Source of the DNA: Halomonas sp. THAF5a
GTDB lineage: Bacteria > Pseudomonadota > Gammaproteobacteria > Pseudomonadales > Halomonadaceae
Direction of reading: 5' to 3'
NCBI RefSeq assembly: GCF_009363755.1
Contig: NZ_CP045417.1
Coordinates: forward strand, 620,001-684,000
DNA length: 64,000 bases
Shown here: positions 22,192 through 35,077 of the stretch, in pieces
Numbering within the stretch: position 1 is the first letter of the stretch
How the letters are laid out: the number at the start of each line of letters is the position of its first letter
Notes under the pieces: model-generated
Told to the model about the DNA's origin: nothing
Database searches by the model: none
Seen by the model: only the letters and a program-made list of their open reading frames with translations
Position numbers and translations under genes: made by a program

Positions 22192-24645
22192 TCACGCCTC
22201 ATCCTGGCGGCTGACCAGCTGCAGGCGGTGGCGCAGCGCCGGGTCGAACAGCGCCCGGCTTTGCTCGGCCGCCTCGCGCAGCGTCGCGTCGAAGGTCAGG
22301 CGACCGTCGTCGACGCTGAGCCACTCGCCGGTCGCGAGGCTCTCCACCAGGCCGGTGAAGAGCCGCGCGTCGAAGAACTCCGGGGCGTCGCGGCCCGAGA
22401 GCAGGGCCAGCCGTTCGGCCAGCAGCCGGCTGCGCGCGGCGAGCCCCTCGGCGGTGAAGTGCCCCGAGGGCTCGCTCAACAGCACCGAGAGCAGCAGGTA
22501 GCCGCGCTCCAGCGAGGGCTGCATCAGTGCGCCCAGCATGTCGAGCTGCTCCCCGGCCGACAGCGACTCCCGGGGCCGTCGCCAGGCGTCGCCCTCGCGC
22601 TCCAGCAGGCCCTCTGCCGCCAGCGCCTCGAGCATGGCGGCCAGATCCATGGAGAGTGCCGGCGCGGGGGCGATGGCGAACTCCCGGGCCAGTATCGGCC
22701 AGCCGGGGGCGAGCAGGGCGGTGAGCGTCTCCAGGCGATGGCGGGCCTGGTGTCGGAAGGCGAAGGCCGTGAGGCCGGCCAGCGCGAAGAGGTGCAGGAC
22801 GTTGTTGCGGTACCAGCCCAGCAGCCCGGCCTGGCGCTCGTCGGCGACGATGATGTCGCCCAGCGGATGGGGGTGACGACCGATCATGCCGAGGGCCTCG
22901 ACCCGGGCGATCCACGCCTCGGGCGAGCCCGGCGGCAGGCTCGCGTCGCGCCCGCCCGGCCGGCGCCGCTGCAGGGCCACCAGCCGTTCCAGCTGCCGGG
23001 CCAGCAGCCCGGCCTCGATGGCACGGTGGGGCGTGGCCAGCAGCACCAGGGCCACCAGGTTGACCGGATTGAGCGCGGCGGCGGCGTTGATGCGCTGGGC
23101 GAGGGTCTCACCGAGGGCCGGCACCACCCGGGGGAGCCAGGTCGGGCGGGGCGATGCGAGGTCGTCGCGCCAGCCCGGCATCCTGGCATCCAGGAAGGCG
23201 GCGAGCGACAGCGGTTCGCCGACGTTCACGTCCACCCGCCCGTGGGACTGGCGCAGTCGGCGGGTCACGCCGAGCAGGGCCAGCGGCGACTCCTTGCGCT
23301 TCTCGGCCCCGCGCAGCTCGCGCTGGTAGCTGGCGTTCTCGAGTATGCGCTCGTAGCCGAGGTAGACGGGCACGAAGACGATGTCCCGGCCGCCCTCCCG
23401 ATGGCTGCGCAGGAAGGAGCGCAGGGTCATGGCGAGCATCCCCGGTCGGGCCGGCAGCTGGCGGCCACTGCGCGAGCGGCCGCCCTCCATGAAGTACTCC
23501 AGCGGGTGGCCCCGGGACAGCAGGCGGTGCAGGTACTCGTTGAACACCGCGGCATAGAGGCGGTTGTCGCGGAAGCTCCGACGCATGAAGAAGGCGCCGC
23601 CGCGGCGCAGCAGCGGGCCGACCAGCGGCATGTCGAGGTTGCGCCCGGCGGCGATGTGCGGCGGCATCAGTCCCTCGCGGTAGAGCGCGTAGGAGAGCAG
23701 CAGGTAGTCGATGTGGCTGCGGTGGCAGGGCACGTAGACCAGGGTATGCTCGCCGGCCAGCGCCTTGACCCGCGCCAGGCCGCGCACCTCGACGCCGTCG
23801 TAGAGGCGGTGCCAGAGGCGCCGCAGGGCGCCGGCCATGAAGCGCATGACCGGGTAGGTCATGTCGGAGGCGATCTCCCGACCGTAGCGTCGGGCGCGCC
23901 GGGCGATCCGCGCTCGCGGCGTCGTCTCCGCCGTGGCGACCTCGCCGATGGCGCGCTGCACCTCGGCGCTGGCCACCACCCCGTCGATCAGGGTGCGCCG
24001 ATGGGAGAGGTCGGGGCCCAGCACCCGGGTGCGGGTGCGCCGGAAATGCCCGCGCAGCAGCCGGGCCAGCTTGCGGTTGGTGAGCGCCGGGTCGCGCGGG
24101 TCATCGAGCTCGGAGAGGCGCAGCGGCGCGCCGAACTGCACCTCCACGTCGCGCCCGTTGACCGCCACCGAGAGCAGGCGACGCAGCCGGCCGGTGAGTC
24201 GCCAGCTGTCGGCGGCCAGCAGGTGCCAGAAGCCGAAGCGCTTGCCCGGGGCACGCCCCCAGAAGACGCTCATCGGGACCAGCTGCACGTCCTGCGCGGG
24301 GTCGCGGCGGTACTGCTCGATCAGCGGCTGGAAGGGGGCCGTTGGCCGCCGCCCACGGCGCCACAGGCGACGCCCCGGGGCGGGCAGCGCCAGGCAGGCG
24401 GGCGGGTTCAGCTGGCCCACGCGGCGCCGGCCACCGGCCCCGGGCAGACCGTGGGCCAGGGCCAGGGTCTCGAGCAGCAGGGTGTCGGAGAGCGCCGGGC
24501 GCGACAGCACGTAGAGCACCGGCAGCGTCGGCTCCAGCGGCAGCGCCTCGGGGGCGGGCTCGATCAGCCGGGTCTGGGTCCAGCGCCGCACCAGCGGCGT
24601 GAGCGCCGCGCGACGCGCGCCGGCGAGCATGCGTGCAAGGCCCAT
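22192..24645 (-). CDS. plsB: Glycerol-3-phosphate 1-O-acyltransferase PlsB
   Basis: 817 aa, E. coli-type length. Inner-membrane enzyme making lysophosphatidate, the first step of phospholipid synthesis. Acyltransferase block I YVPCHRSHIDYLLLSYAL (H-x4-D), block II with FMRRSFRDNRLY, block III EYFMEGGRSRSGR and block IV VPVYLGYERILE appear in the family order. The ATG at 24645 follows GAGG. It is divergent from a cardiolipin synthase gene, so two phospholipid enzymes sit back to back. Confidence 0.97.
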   Translation of the reverse strand: MGLARMLAGARRAALTPLVRRWTQTRLIEPAPEALPLEPTLPVLYVLSRPALSDTLLLETLALAHGLPGAGGRRRVGQLNPPACLALPAPGRRLWRRGRRPTAPFQPLIEQYRRDPAQDVQLVPMSVFWGRAPGKRFGFWHLLAADSWRLTGRLRRLLSVAVNGRDVEVQFGAPLRLSELDDPRDPALTNRKLARLLRGHFRRTRTRVLGPDLSHRRTLIDGVVASAEVQRAIGEVATAETTPRARIARRARRYGREIASDMTYPVMRFMAGALRRLWHRLYDGVEVRGLARVKALAGEHTLVYVPCHRSHIDYLLLSYALYREGLMPPHIAAGRNLDMPLVGPLLRRGGAFFMRRSFRDNRLYAAVFNEYLHRLLSRGHPLEYFMEGGRSRSGRQLPARPGMLAMTLRSFLRSHREGGRDIVFVPVYLGYERILENASYQRELRGAEKRKESPLALLGVTRRLRQSHGRVDVNVGEPLSLAAFLDARMPGWRDDLASPRPTWLPRVVPALGETLAQRINAAAALNPVNLVALVLLATPHRAIEAGLLARQLERLVALQRRRPGGRDASLPPGSPEAWIARVEALGMIGRHPHPLGDIIVADERQAGLLGWYRNNVLHLFALAGLTAFAFRHQARHRLETLTALLAPGWPILAREFAIAPAPALSMDLAAMLEALAAEGLLEREGDAWRRPRESLSAGEQLDMLGALMQPSLERGYLLLSVLLSEPSGHFTAEGLAARSRLLAERLALLSGRDAPEFFDARLFTGLVESLATGEWLSVDDGRLTFDATLREAAEQSRALFDPALRHRLQLVSRQDEA

Positions 24646-24770
24646 CCGTCTGCCTCGGCCGGAAATGAGTCGTCAGTATAGCGGTCCTCGCCCCGGCGGG
24701 CAGCGGGCGCCCTTTCCTCCGGGCGGTAAACATGCGTCAATGCCGGTAGGTGCTCGACAGGGAGGGAGCC

Positions 24771-25892
24771 ATGGACGGCATGTGGCGAGACGGCAATCAC
24801 TTCGCGCTGCTGCCCGAGGCGGCACGCTTCCTGCCGGCGATGTTCGAGGCCGTCGACCGGGCGCGCCACTTCGTGCTGATCGAGCTCTACCTGATGGAGA
24901 CGGGCCGGCTGGCCTCGGCCCTCAGCGCGTCGCTGCTGCGGGCCGCCGAACGCGGGGTCTCGGTGATGCTGCTGCTCGACGGCTATGGCGCCATGGGCCT
25001 CGACGAGGCCGAACGCCGGCGGCTGGAGGCTGGCGGAGTGGCGCTGCGCTTCTTCAATCCGCTGGGGTTCGAGTCACCGGTGCGCAATCTCACCCGGGAC
25101 CACCGCAAGCTGGTGGTGGTCGATGGCGTCGAGGCCTTCACCGGCGGCTTCGGCGCCGTGGACGAGTTCCTGGATGCCTGGTACGAGGTCGCGGTGCATA
25201 TCGAGGGGCCGGTGGTCGCCGACTGGGTGCGGCTGTTCTGCAGCGTGTGGGACTCGCCGCTGAGTCGCGGGCCCGGTGCCGCCTCGCTGGTGCGCGGGAT
25301 CGAGCTCTCGCCCTACCGCGACGACGGCTTTCACGGCATGCGCGGGCGCGTGGTGTGGGGGCAGGGGTATCGCTACCAGGCGATCCGCCACTCCCTGCAT
25401 CGGCGGGTCTCGGCGGCCGAGCGGCGGATGTGGATCTGCACCCCCTACTTCGTGCCGACCCTCACCCTGCGCCAGCGTCTGGTGCGGGCGGCGCGCCGCG
25501 GCGTCGATGTGCGGCTGCTGCTGCCCGGCAAGACCCACGACCATCCCGGCGTGCGCTATGCCGGGCAGCGCTTCTACGGCCGCATGCTGCGCGCCGGGGT
25601 GCGCATCTTCGAGTTCCAGCCCACCTTCATCCACGCCAAGTTCTCGCTGGTCGACGACTGGGTCAGCCTCGGCTCCTGCAACTTCGACCACTGGAGCCTG
25701 CAGTGGAACCTGGAGGCCAACCAGGAGGTGGACGATGCCCGCTTCGCCGCCCGGGTCGCCGAGCTGTTCGAGCGCAACTTCGCCACCAGCGAGGAGATCG
25801 ATCCCGCGGCCTGGGCCCGCCGGCCCCGCTGGCAGCGCCTCAAGGAGTGGCTGTTCGGCCTGGTCGACGGCCTGCTGACGCGATTACGGTAG
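24771..25892 (+). CDS. Phospholipase D-type cardiolipin synthase, ClsB-like
   Basis: 373 aa with two HKD motifs: DHRKLVVVDGVEAFTGGFG (about residues 111-129) and FIHAKFSLVDDWVSLGSCNFD (about 285-305). No N-terminal transmembrane hairpin is visible, which points to the ClsB (YbhO) type rather than ClsA. It would join phosphatidylglycerol with another phospholipid. ATG 24771 follows GGGAGG; a GTG at 24750 is possible but lacks an RBS. Its stop is directly followed by the first heptamer array. Confidence 0.9.
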   Translation: MDGMWRDGNHFALLPEAARFLPAMFEAVDRARHFVLIELYLMETGRLASALSASLLRAAERGVSVMLLLDGYGAMGLDEAERRRLEAGGVALRFFNPLGFESPVRNLTRDHRKLVVVDGVEAFTGGFGAVDEFLDAWYEVAVHIEGPVVADWVRLFCSVWDSPLSRGPGAASLVRGIELSPYRDDGFHGMRGRVVWGQGYRYQAIRHSLHRRVSAAERRMWICTPYFVPTLTLRQRLVRAARRGVDVRLLLPGKTHDHPGVRYAGQRFYGRMLRAGVRIFEFQPTFIHAKFSLVDDWVSLGSCNFDHWSLQWNLEANQEVDDARFAARVAELFERNFATSEEIDPAAWARRPRWQRLKEWLFGLVDGLLTRLR

Positions 25893-25949
25893 TGACAAGT
25901 GACAAGTGACAAGTGACAGGCTGACGTACTTGCTCCTTGCTCCTTGCTA
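25893..25949. repeat. Heptamer tandem-repeat element 1 (AAG-type then CTT-type arrays)
   Basis: Starts at the base after the cls stop. TGACAAG occurs three times plus TGACA (25893-25918), then a 10-bp spacer, then CTTGCTC, CTTGCTC, CTTGCTA (25929-25949), 14 bp before the stop of the UPF0149 gene. Both arrays have a 7-bp period, and their CAAG and CTTG cores are phased so they can pair in a long interrupted hairpin. It fills the space between two convergent genes, and no separate terminator is visible. See element 2 at 30322-30415. Confidence 0.85.
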
Positions 25950-25963
25950 CTGCTGCTCGGCGT

Positions 25964-26626
25964 TTACCGCTTACCCTTGCCCTTGCCCTTGCCGCGACCG
26001 GCGGGTGCCTTGCGCCGGGGCTTGGGCTTGGGGGTCTCCGGCGGGACGCGATAGTGCAGGTAGAGGTCGAGCACGAGCTCCGGCAGCTGGGCGACCAGGC
26101 TCTCCAGCCGCGCGCCGTCGCCGGCCAGCTCGGCCATGTCGGGCTCGTCCTCGAACAGCCCCGAGAGCAGCATGAAGGGCAGCAGCAGGGTGGCGGCGGC
26201 CTCCTCGTCGTCGTCGAACCAGGCGGCCTCGTCGAGGAACACGCCCTCCATGAAGCCGGCGCACCAGTCGCCGATCGGGGTCTCCTCGGGGGCCAGCTCG
26301 CCGAGTTCGAGCTCGAAAGGGAGTTCCGGTAGCCCGCCGCCCTCCAGCACCTCGATGGCGTTGGCGCGCAGGCGCTCCAGCAGCCCGAGGACCGCCTCGC
26401 GCTCGGCGTCGTCCTCGAAGGTCGGCTCGCCGTGGAAGAGCTCGGCGACCCAGGTCGCCGCCGGCACGTCGCGCGGGGCCACCGCCAGCGCCACCAGGAA
26501 GCCATGGGCGCCGATCAGGTCCAGGGCATCGGCGTCGACGCGCTCGGAGTCGAGGAAGTCGTCCAGCAGGTCGAGCTCCTGGTCCTCGAGCAGCGGCTGG
26601 GGGAGGGGCGTTTCGGCATCGGACAT
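25964..26626 (-). CDS. UPF0149/YecA-family protein without SEC-C zinc domain
   Basis: 220 aa, very acidic, starting MSDAETPLPQPLLEDQELDLLDDFL. Family hallmarks: IGAHGFLVALAVAP near residues 37-50, the helical middle, GDWCAGFMEGVF and LLPFMLLSG. It ends in a basic tail (PKPKPRRKAPAGRGKGKGKGKR) coded by a short 6-bp DNA repeat; the Cys-rich SEC-C zinc finger of some YecA proteins is absent. Function unknown. ATG 26626 is chosen because family similarity begins there. It is divergent from sprT. Confidence 0.82.
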   Translation of the reverse strand: MSDAETPLPQPLLEDQELDLLDDFLDSERVDADALDLIGAHGFLVALAVAPRDVPAATWVAELFHGEPTFEDDAEREAVLGLLERLRANAIEVLEGGGLPELPFELELGELAPEETPIGDWCAGFMEGVFLDEAAWFDDDEEAAATLLLPFMLLSGLFEDEPDMAELAGDGARLESLVAQLPELVLDLYLHYRVPPETPKPKPRRKAPAGRGKGKGKGKR

Positions 26627-26736
26627 GACGGCTCTCGCAGGGAAACGGTGAAGGGTGGGCCGGCGTCGAGCTTCGGACCTCGCGTGTCGAGCGCCGGGCT
26701 TGTCGCCTCGCGACAGACCGGCCATTCTAGCATCCC

Positions 26737-27297
26737 ATGACGGCTCCCGCGCTTCCCGCCCCCGACCCTGAGCGGATCGCCGCCCTCGACGGTGACGCCC
26801 TGCACCGCGCCCTGCATGAGCGGGTCGAGGCGGCCTGGCGGCTCTGTCGCGAGGTGCACCCGGCCCTGCCGCGCCCGCGGGTGTGGCTGGACCTGCGCGG
26901 CCGCTCGGCCGGCCAGGCCCATTTCGGGCGCGGCGGGCTGCGCTTCAATCCGGTGCTCCTCGACGAGAACCGCCTCGCCTTCCTGGTCGAGGTGGTGCCT
27001 CACGAGATGGCCCACTGGCTGGTCCACCACCTCGAGGATGGCCCCCGGGCGCGCCCCCACGGCCGCGAGTGGCAGACCGTGATGCGCCGGCTCTTCGGCC
27101 TGGCTCCTCGTACCACCCACCGCTTCGATACCGGGCGCGCGAGCCCCGCTCCCTACCGCTACCGCTGCGCCTGCCGCGAGCACGGCTTCACGGCACGTCG
27201 CCATGCGCTGGCCCGCCGCGGCAGCCGCTATCGCTGTCGGCAGTGCGCTCAGACCTTGGTCTATTGCGGTCTGGCGACGCTTGAAAAACCCGTTTAA
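26737..27297 (+). CDS. sprT: SprT-like zinc metalloprotease
   Basis: 186 aa. Zinc protease motif PHEMAHWLVHH (about residues 88-98) followed by HGREWQTVMRRLFGL, then a C-terminal zinc ribbon (RCACREHGFTARRHALA..RYRCRQC). This is the SprT/Spartan architecture; human Spartan cleaves DNA-protein crosslinks, while bacterial SprT is little studied. A purine-poor leader gives no strong RBS, but the start matches the family. Confidence 0.9.
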   Translation: MTAPALPAPDPERIAALDGDALHRALHERVEAAWRLCREVHPALPRPRVWLDLRGRSAGQAHFGRGGLRFNPVLLDENRLAFLVEVVPHEMAHWLVHHLEDGPRARPHGREWQTVMRRLFGLAPRTTHRFDTGRASPAPYRYRCACREHGFTARRHALARRGSRYRCRQCAQTLVYCGLATLEKPV

Positions 27298-27327
27298 GTC
27301 ATTGTTCTATAAAAGAAATTTGATCAT

Positions 27328-27366
27328 ACCAATGTCTAAGGGGAAGGCCGCGTCGGGACGTATATG
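27328..27366 (+). promoter_or_regulatory. acs promoter region with candidate CrbR box
   Basis: ACCAATGTCTAAGG at 27328-27341 closely resembles three sites in the symporter/DUF294 gap (37471-37570). A possible -10, TATATG, is at 27361-27366, which places the motif over the -35 position, as for a class II activator. The motif is defined by eye only. Confidence 0.45.
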
Positions 27367-27459
27367 CTTGAGGCAGTTTTATGGAGTCGGCCCGTCCAAC
27401 AACAACGCGGCCGGCATCATCCACCCGGAGGGCGCATCCTCCCGGAGAGAGGCATATTC

Positions 27460-29409
27460 ATGACCGAGCATCAGAACGTCTACCCGGTAAGCGACGACTT
27501 CGCCGCCAAGGCCAACGCCGACAAGGCCACCTACCAGGCCATGTACCGGCAGTCGGTCGACGACCCACAGGGGTTCTGGGGCGAGCAGGCCAAGCGCCTC
27601 GACTGGTTCAAGGCGCCCACCAAGATCAAGCACACCTCCTTCGACGCCCACAACGTGGACATCCGCTGGTTCGAGGACGGCACCCTCAACGCCAGCGTCA
27701 ACTGCCTCGACCGTCACCTCGAGACTCGCGGCGACCAGCCGGCGATCATCTGGGAGGGCGACGATCCCCAGGACGACAAGACCCTCACCTACCGCGAGCT
27801 CTATGAGCAGACCTGCCAGCTGGCCAACGGCCTGAAGGCGCTCGGGGTCGGCAAGGGCGACGTGGTCACCCTCTACATGCCGATGATCCCCGAGGCCGCC
27901 ATGGCGATGCTGGCCTGCGCCCGCATCGGCGCGGTCCACTCGGTGGTATTCGGCGGCTTCTCGCCGGATGCCGTGGCCCAGCGCGTGATCGGCGCCCAGT
28001 CCAAGCTGATCATCACCGCCGACGAGTCTGTGCGCGGCGGCAAGCAGGTGCCGCTCAAGGACAACGTCGATGCCGCCCTGACCCGCGACGGCACCGAGGT
28101 CTGCCAGAACGTGCTGGTGGTGAAGCGCACCGGCGGCGAGATCGACTGGAAGGAGGGCCGCGACGTCTGGTACGAGGACATCGTCGCCAAGCAGTCCACC
28201 GACTGCCCGGCCGAGGAGATGAACGCCGAGGACCCGCTGTTCATCCTCTACACCTCCGGCTCCACCGGGGCGCCCAAGGGCCTCAAGCACACCACCGGCG
28301 GCTACCTGCTGCACGCCTCCATGACCCATCGCTACGTCTTCGACTACCAGGACGGCGAGGTCTACTGGTGCACCGCCGACGTGGGCTGGGTCACCGGCCA
28401 CAGCTACATCGTCTATGGCCCGCTGGCCAACGGCGGCACCACCCTGATGTTCGAGGGTGTGCCCAGCTACCCGACCCACGGCCGCATGGGCGAGGTCGTC
28501 GACAAGCACAACGTCAGCATCCTCTACACCGCCCCCACCGCGGTGCGGGCGCTGATGGCCCACGGCGACGACGTCATGGCCTCCAGCCAGCGCGACAGCC
28601 TGCGCCTGCTCGGCTCGGTGGGCGAGCCGATCAACCCCGAGGCCTGGGAGTGGTTCCATCGGGTGATCGGCAACGGCAAGTGCCCGATCGTCGACACCTG
28701 GTGGCAGACAGAGACCGGCGGCATCATGATCGCCCCGCTGCCCGGCGCCACCGACCTCAAGCCGGGCTCCGCGACCCTGCCGTTCTTCGGTGTGATGCCG
28801 GCGCTGGTCGACAACGAGGGCAATGAGCTCGAGGGCGCCACCGAGGGCAACCTGGTGCTCCTCGACTCCTGGCCGGGCCAGGCGCGCTCCATCTGGGGCG
28901 ACCACGACCGCTTCGTGCAGACCTACTTCTCGACCTACAAGGGCATGTACTTCACCGGCGACGGCTGCCGCCGCGACGAGGACGGCTACTACTGGATCAC
29001 CGGCCGCGTCGACGACGTGCTCAACGTCTCCGGGCACCGCATGGGCACCGCCGAGATCGAGTCCTCGCTGGTCGCCCACGAGGCGGTGGCCGAGGCCGCC
29101 GTGGTCGGCTTCCCCCACGACATCAAGGGGCAGGGTATCTACATCTACGTGACCCTGGCGGACGGCTTCGAGGAGAGCGACGAGCTCAAGAAGGAGCTGA
29201 CCCAGTGGGTGCGCAAGGACATCGGGCCGATCGCCTCGCCGGACGTCATCCAGTGGGCGCCGGGGCTGCCCAAGACCCGCTCGGGCAAGATCATGCGCCG
29301 CATCCTGCGCAAGATCGCCGCCAACGAGTGCGACGGCCTGGGCGACACCAGCACCCTGGCCGATCCCTCGGTGGTCGATGACCTGATCGAGCATCGCGCC
29401 AACCGCTGA
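27460..29409 (+). CDS. acs: Acetyl-CoA synthetase
   Basis: 649 aa (E. coli 652). Makes acetyl-CoA from acetate, ATP and CoA through acetyl-AMP. AMP-binding motif [11 protein letters not shown] (about residues 262-272), WWQTETGG, the hinge [21 protein letters not shown], and the C-terminal [13 protein letters not shown] whose Lys is the usual acetylation switch. ATG 27460 follows GGAGAGAGG; the longer frame from 27364 is not homologous. The neighbouring CrbSR-like system and symporter fit control by the acetate switch. Confidence 0.97.
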   Translation: MTEHQNVYPVSDDFAAKANADKATYQAMYRQSVDDPQGFWGEQAKRLDWFKAPTKIKHTSFDAHNVDIRWFEDGTLNASVNCLDRHLETRGDQPAIIWEGDDPQDDKTLTYRELYEQTCQLANGLKALGVGKGDVVTLYMPMIPEAAMAMLACARIGAVHSVVFGGFSPDAVAQRVIGAQSKLIITADESVRGGKQVPLKDNVDAALTRDGTEVCQNVLVVKRTGGEIDWKEGRDVWYEDIVAKQSTDCPAEEMNAEDPLFILYTSGSTGAPKGLKHTTGGYLLHASMTHRYVFDYQDGEVYWCTADVGWVTGHSYIVYGPLANGGTTLMFEGVPSYPTHGRMGEVVDKHNVSILYTAPTAVRALMAHGDDVMASSQRDSLRLLGSVGEPINPEAWEWFHRVIGNGKCPIVDTWWQTETGGIMIAPLPGATDLKPGSATLPFFGVMPALVDNEGNELEGATEGNLVLLDSWPGQARSIWGDHDRFVQTYFSTYKGMYFTGDGCRRDEDGYYWITGRVDDVLNVSGHRMGTAEIESSLVAHEAVAEAAVVGFPHDIKGQGIYIYVTLADGFEESDELKKELTQWVRKDIGPIASPDVIQWAPGLPKTRSGKIMRRILRKIAANECDGLGDTSTLADPSVVDDLIEHRANR

Positions 29410-29442
29410 CGTCGCCGTCCCGACGGGGCGTGCCACGACCGA

Positions 29443-29470
29443 GCCGGCCCCACGGGGCCGGCTTCTTCGT
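29443..29470 (+). terminator. Terminator after acs
   Basis: A 9-bp GC stem (29443-29451 with 29454-29462; effectively 8 bp with a four-base loop), followed by TTCTTCGTT. Confidence 0.75.
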
Positions 29471-29622
29471 TGGGGGCGAGGCCCGGGGCCGGGTCGCCCC
29501 GGGCCTCGTTGGTGCCCGCCTCTTGGGCATCGCCCAGGCCATGGGGTAACATGCGATGACAAATCGAGAGAGCCCAGCGTGGCGGTCGTCGGTCCGCCGC
29601 TCGAGGAACCGGAGGAAGATCC

Positions 29623-30285
29623 ATGGCCTTTGCCCAGAAATTCATCGTCGCCGATGACCATCCGCTGTTCCGTGCGGCCCTGACCCAGGCCCTGCGTCAG
29701 CTGGCGCCCCAGGCCGAGATCGTCGAATCCGATACCATGGAGGCCACCACCGACGTGGTCACCCGGCATCCCGATGCCGACCTGATCCTGCTGGACCTGC
29801 ACATGCCGGGGGCCCACGGCTTCTCCGGCCTGATCCAGCTGCGCGGCCAGACCCCGGACATCCCGGTGGCGGTGGTCTCGGGCAGCGACGAGGTCCACGT
29901 GGTACGCCGGGCCATCGACTACGGCGCCTCGGGCTTCATTCCCAAGTCCTCGTCGCTGCAGCTGATCGCCGAGGCGGTGGGCGAGATCCTCGACGGCGAG
30001 GTGTGGCTGCCGGCCGAGATGGCCGAGGCGCTGGGCGAGGCCAACGAGGACGAGACCCGCTTCGCCGAGGCGATCGCCTCGCTGACCCCCCAGCAGTTCC
30101 GGGTGCTCAACATGCTCACCGAGGGGCTGCTCAACAAGCAGATCGCCTACGAGCTCAACGTCTCCGAGGCGACCATCAAGGCCCACGTCACCGCCATTCT
30201 CAGAAAGCTCGGCGTGCACTCCCGCACCCAGGCGGTGATCGCCGCCCAGAAGCTCGAGGTGGAGCCGCCGAAGGTGGAGTCCTGA
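29623..30285 (+). CDS. crbR: LuxR/NarL-type response regulator, CrbR/ErdR-like
   Basis: 220 aa. Receiver domain with acidic pocket DD (11-12), phospho-acceptor D58 (ILLDLHMPG) and the conserved Lys in FIPKSSS; a LuxR HTH follows (LTPQQFRVLNMLTEGLLNKQIAYEL...IKAHVTAILRKL, about 148-205). The CrbS/CrbR (MxtR/ErdR) pair activates acs in Vibrio and Pseudomonas (family knowledge), and acs lies just upstream while a CrbS-type kinase converges from downstream. The AGGAAG box near the ATG supports the start. Confidence 0.88.
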   Translation: MAFAQKFIVADDHPLFRAALTQALRQLAPQAEIVESDTMEATTDVVTRHPDADLILLDLHMPGAHGFSGLIQLRGQTPDIPVAVVSGSDEVHVVRRAIDYGASGFIPKSSSLQLIAEAVGEILDGEVWLPAEMAEALGEANEDETRFAEAIASLTPQQFRVLNMLTEGLLNKQIAYELNVSEATIKAHVTAILRKLGVHSRTQAVIAAQKLEVEPPKVES

Positions 30286-30321
30286 CCTTCGGTCAGGAGC
30301 CGTAAGAGCAGCGCTGAGCGC

Positions 30322-30415
30322 CTGGAAGCTTGAAGCCGAAACAAACACCGCCTCCGTGGTCTTGCCCCGGAGGCGGTGTCATTTGCGCTGTTTTCCAGCT
30401 TCCAGCTTCCAGCTT
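30322..30415. repeat. Heptamer-repeat element 2 flanking a terminator
   Basis: Between the convergent crbR and crbS stops. The left arm CTGGAAGCTTGAAGC (30322-30336) is the reverse complement, with one mismatch, of 30398-30412 inside a TTCCAGC array (three copies, 30393-30413). The arms enclose the terminator hairpin at 30345-30379, giving a nested stem-loop. The period is again 7 bp with AAG-type units left and CTT-type units right, as in element 1; the right array ends a few bases before the crbS stop codon. Confidence 0.85.
30345..30379. terminator. Bidirectional terminator between crbR and crbS
   Basis: A perfect 12-bp stem (30345-30356 with 30368-30379) with an 11-base loop; a T-rich stretch (ending TTTT at 30394) follows on the plus strand and an A-rich stretch precedes it. 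Confidence 0.85.
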
Positions 30416-30419
30416 ACCG

Positions 30420-34364
<3,945 letters not shown>

Positions 34365-34447
34365 GCACTCAACTCCCTTCCGAAGACGTCCATTCTAGGG
34401 CAGGGCCGCCGGGCGGCGCAGCCGTCGCGGGGTTCAGGCCCGTGAGC

Positions 34448-34963
34448 TCAGGCCTGTGGGCAGAGCACCCCATAGAGCGGGGTGGCGGCGTCCAGGCGGC
34501 GCATCGCCTCGGTGGCGGGCGTCCGCGCCTCGCCCTCCAGCGGCAGCATCTCCCGGGTCGCGCAGTTCATCAGCCAGGCCTGGTGGCTCACCTGATCCAC
34601 GTACTCCTTCTCGAAGCGGTAGAGCCGGAATTCGACCAGCCGCTCGCCCTGGGCCTGGCTCACCGAGAGTCTGTCCTGCTCGACGATGGTGAAGGCCGTG
34701 GTCATCGGGAAGAGGAAGGTCCAGGGGCGCCAGAAGACCTGGCTCTCCTCCACGTCGACCACCGCGGCCGACTCGGGCAGCTGCTGGCGCTTGTGCTCGA
34801 ACCAGGAGTACTCGTGGTGGATCTGGTAGGCCAGCATGCCGAGGCCGGCGCAGACCGGGACGATCCAGCGCGGCAGGCGCTTGCCGCTGGCCAGGCGCAG
34901 GATCAGGCCGATCCCCGCGGCGCCGAGGCCGGCGAAGATCGCCGCAATCAGGTGCCATATCAT
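34448..34963 (-). CDS. Small inner-membrane protein of unknown function
   Basis: 171 aa, not recognised. Two N-terminal hydrophobic segments (about 1-22, IWHLIAAIFAGLGAAGIGLIL, and 30-48, WIVPVCAGLGMLAY) precede a soluble part with FRLYRFEKEYVDQVSHQAWLMNC. It lies between crbS and the symporter operon on the same strand, but a terminator at 34985-35010 separates it from the symporter. Start ATG 34963 begins at the first membrane segment; AAGGA lies about 11 nt upstream, a little far. It may be co-transcribed with crbS (gap 83 nt). Confidence 0.7.
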   Translation of the reverse strand: MIWHLIAAIFAGLGAAGIGLILRLASGKRLPRWIVPVCAGLGMLAYQIHHEYSWFEHKRQQLPESAAVVDVEESQVFWRPWTFLFPMTTAFTIVEQDRLSVSQAQGERLVEFRLYRFEKEYVDQVSHQAWLMNCATREMLPLEGEARTPATEAMRRLDAATPLYGVLCPQA

Positions 34964-34984
34964 AGAGCATTCATCCTTAAAGCA

Positions 34985-35010
34985 ATCGGGCTTCCCTGAG
35001 GAAGCCCGAT
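34985..35010 (-). terminator. Terminator of the symporter operon
   Basis: A perfect 11-bp stem (34985-34995 with 35000-35010), loop four bases; on the minus strand it is followed by TGCTTTAAGG. It also overlaps the leader of the small membrane protein gene. Confidence 0.75.
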
Positions 35011-35077
35011 CGGGTGAGGTTCCAAGGCCCGGACTGGCCGGGCCGGGGGCCATTATGGCCCAGAAGGTCCTGAGACG

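Noticed and set aside
25893..25949. CRISPR array
   Set aside because: Units are only 7 bp with no spacers, and no cas genes occur in the window.
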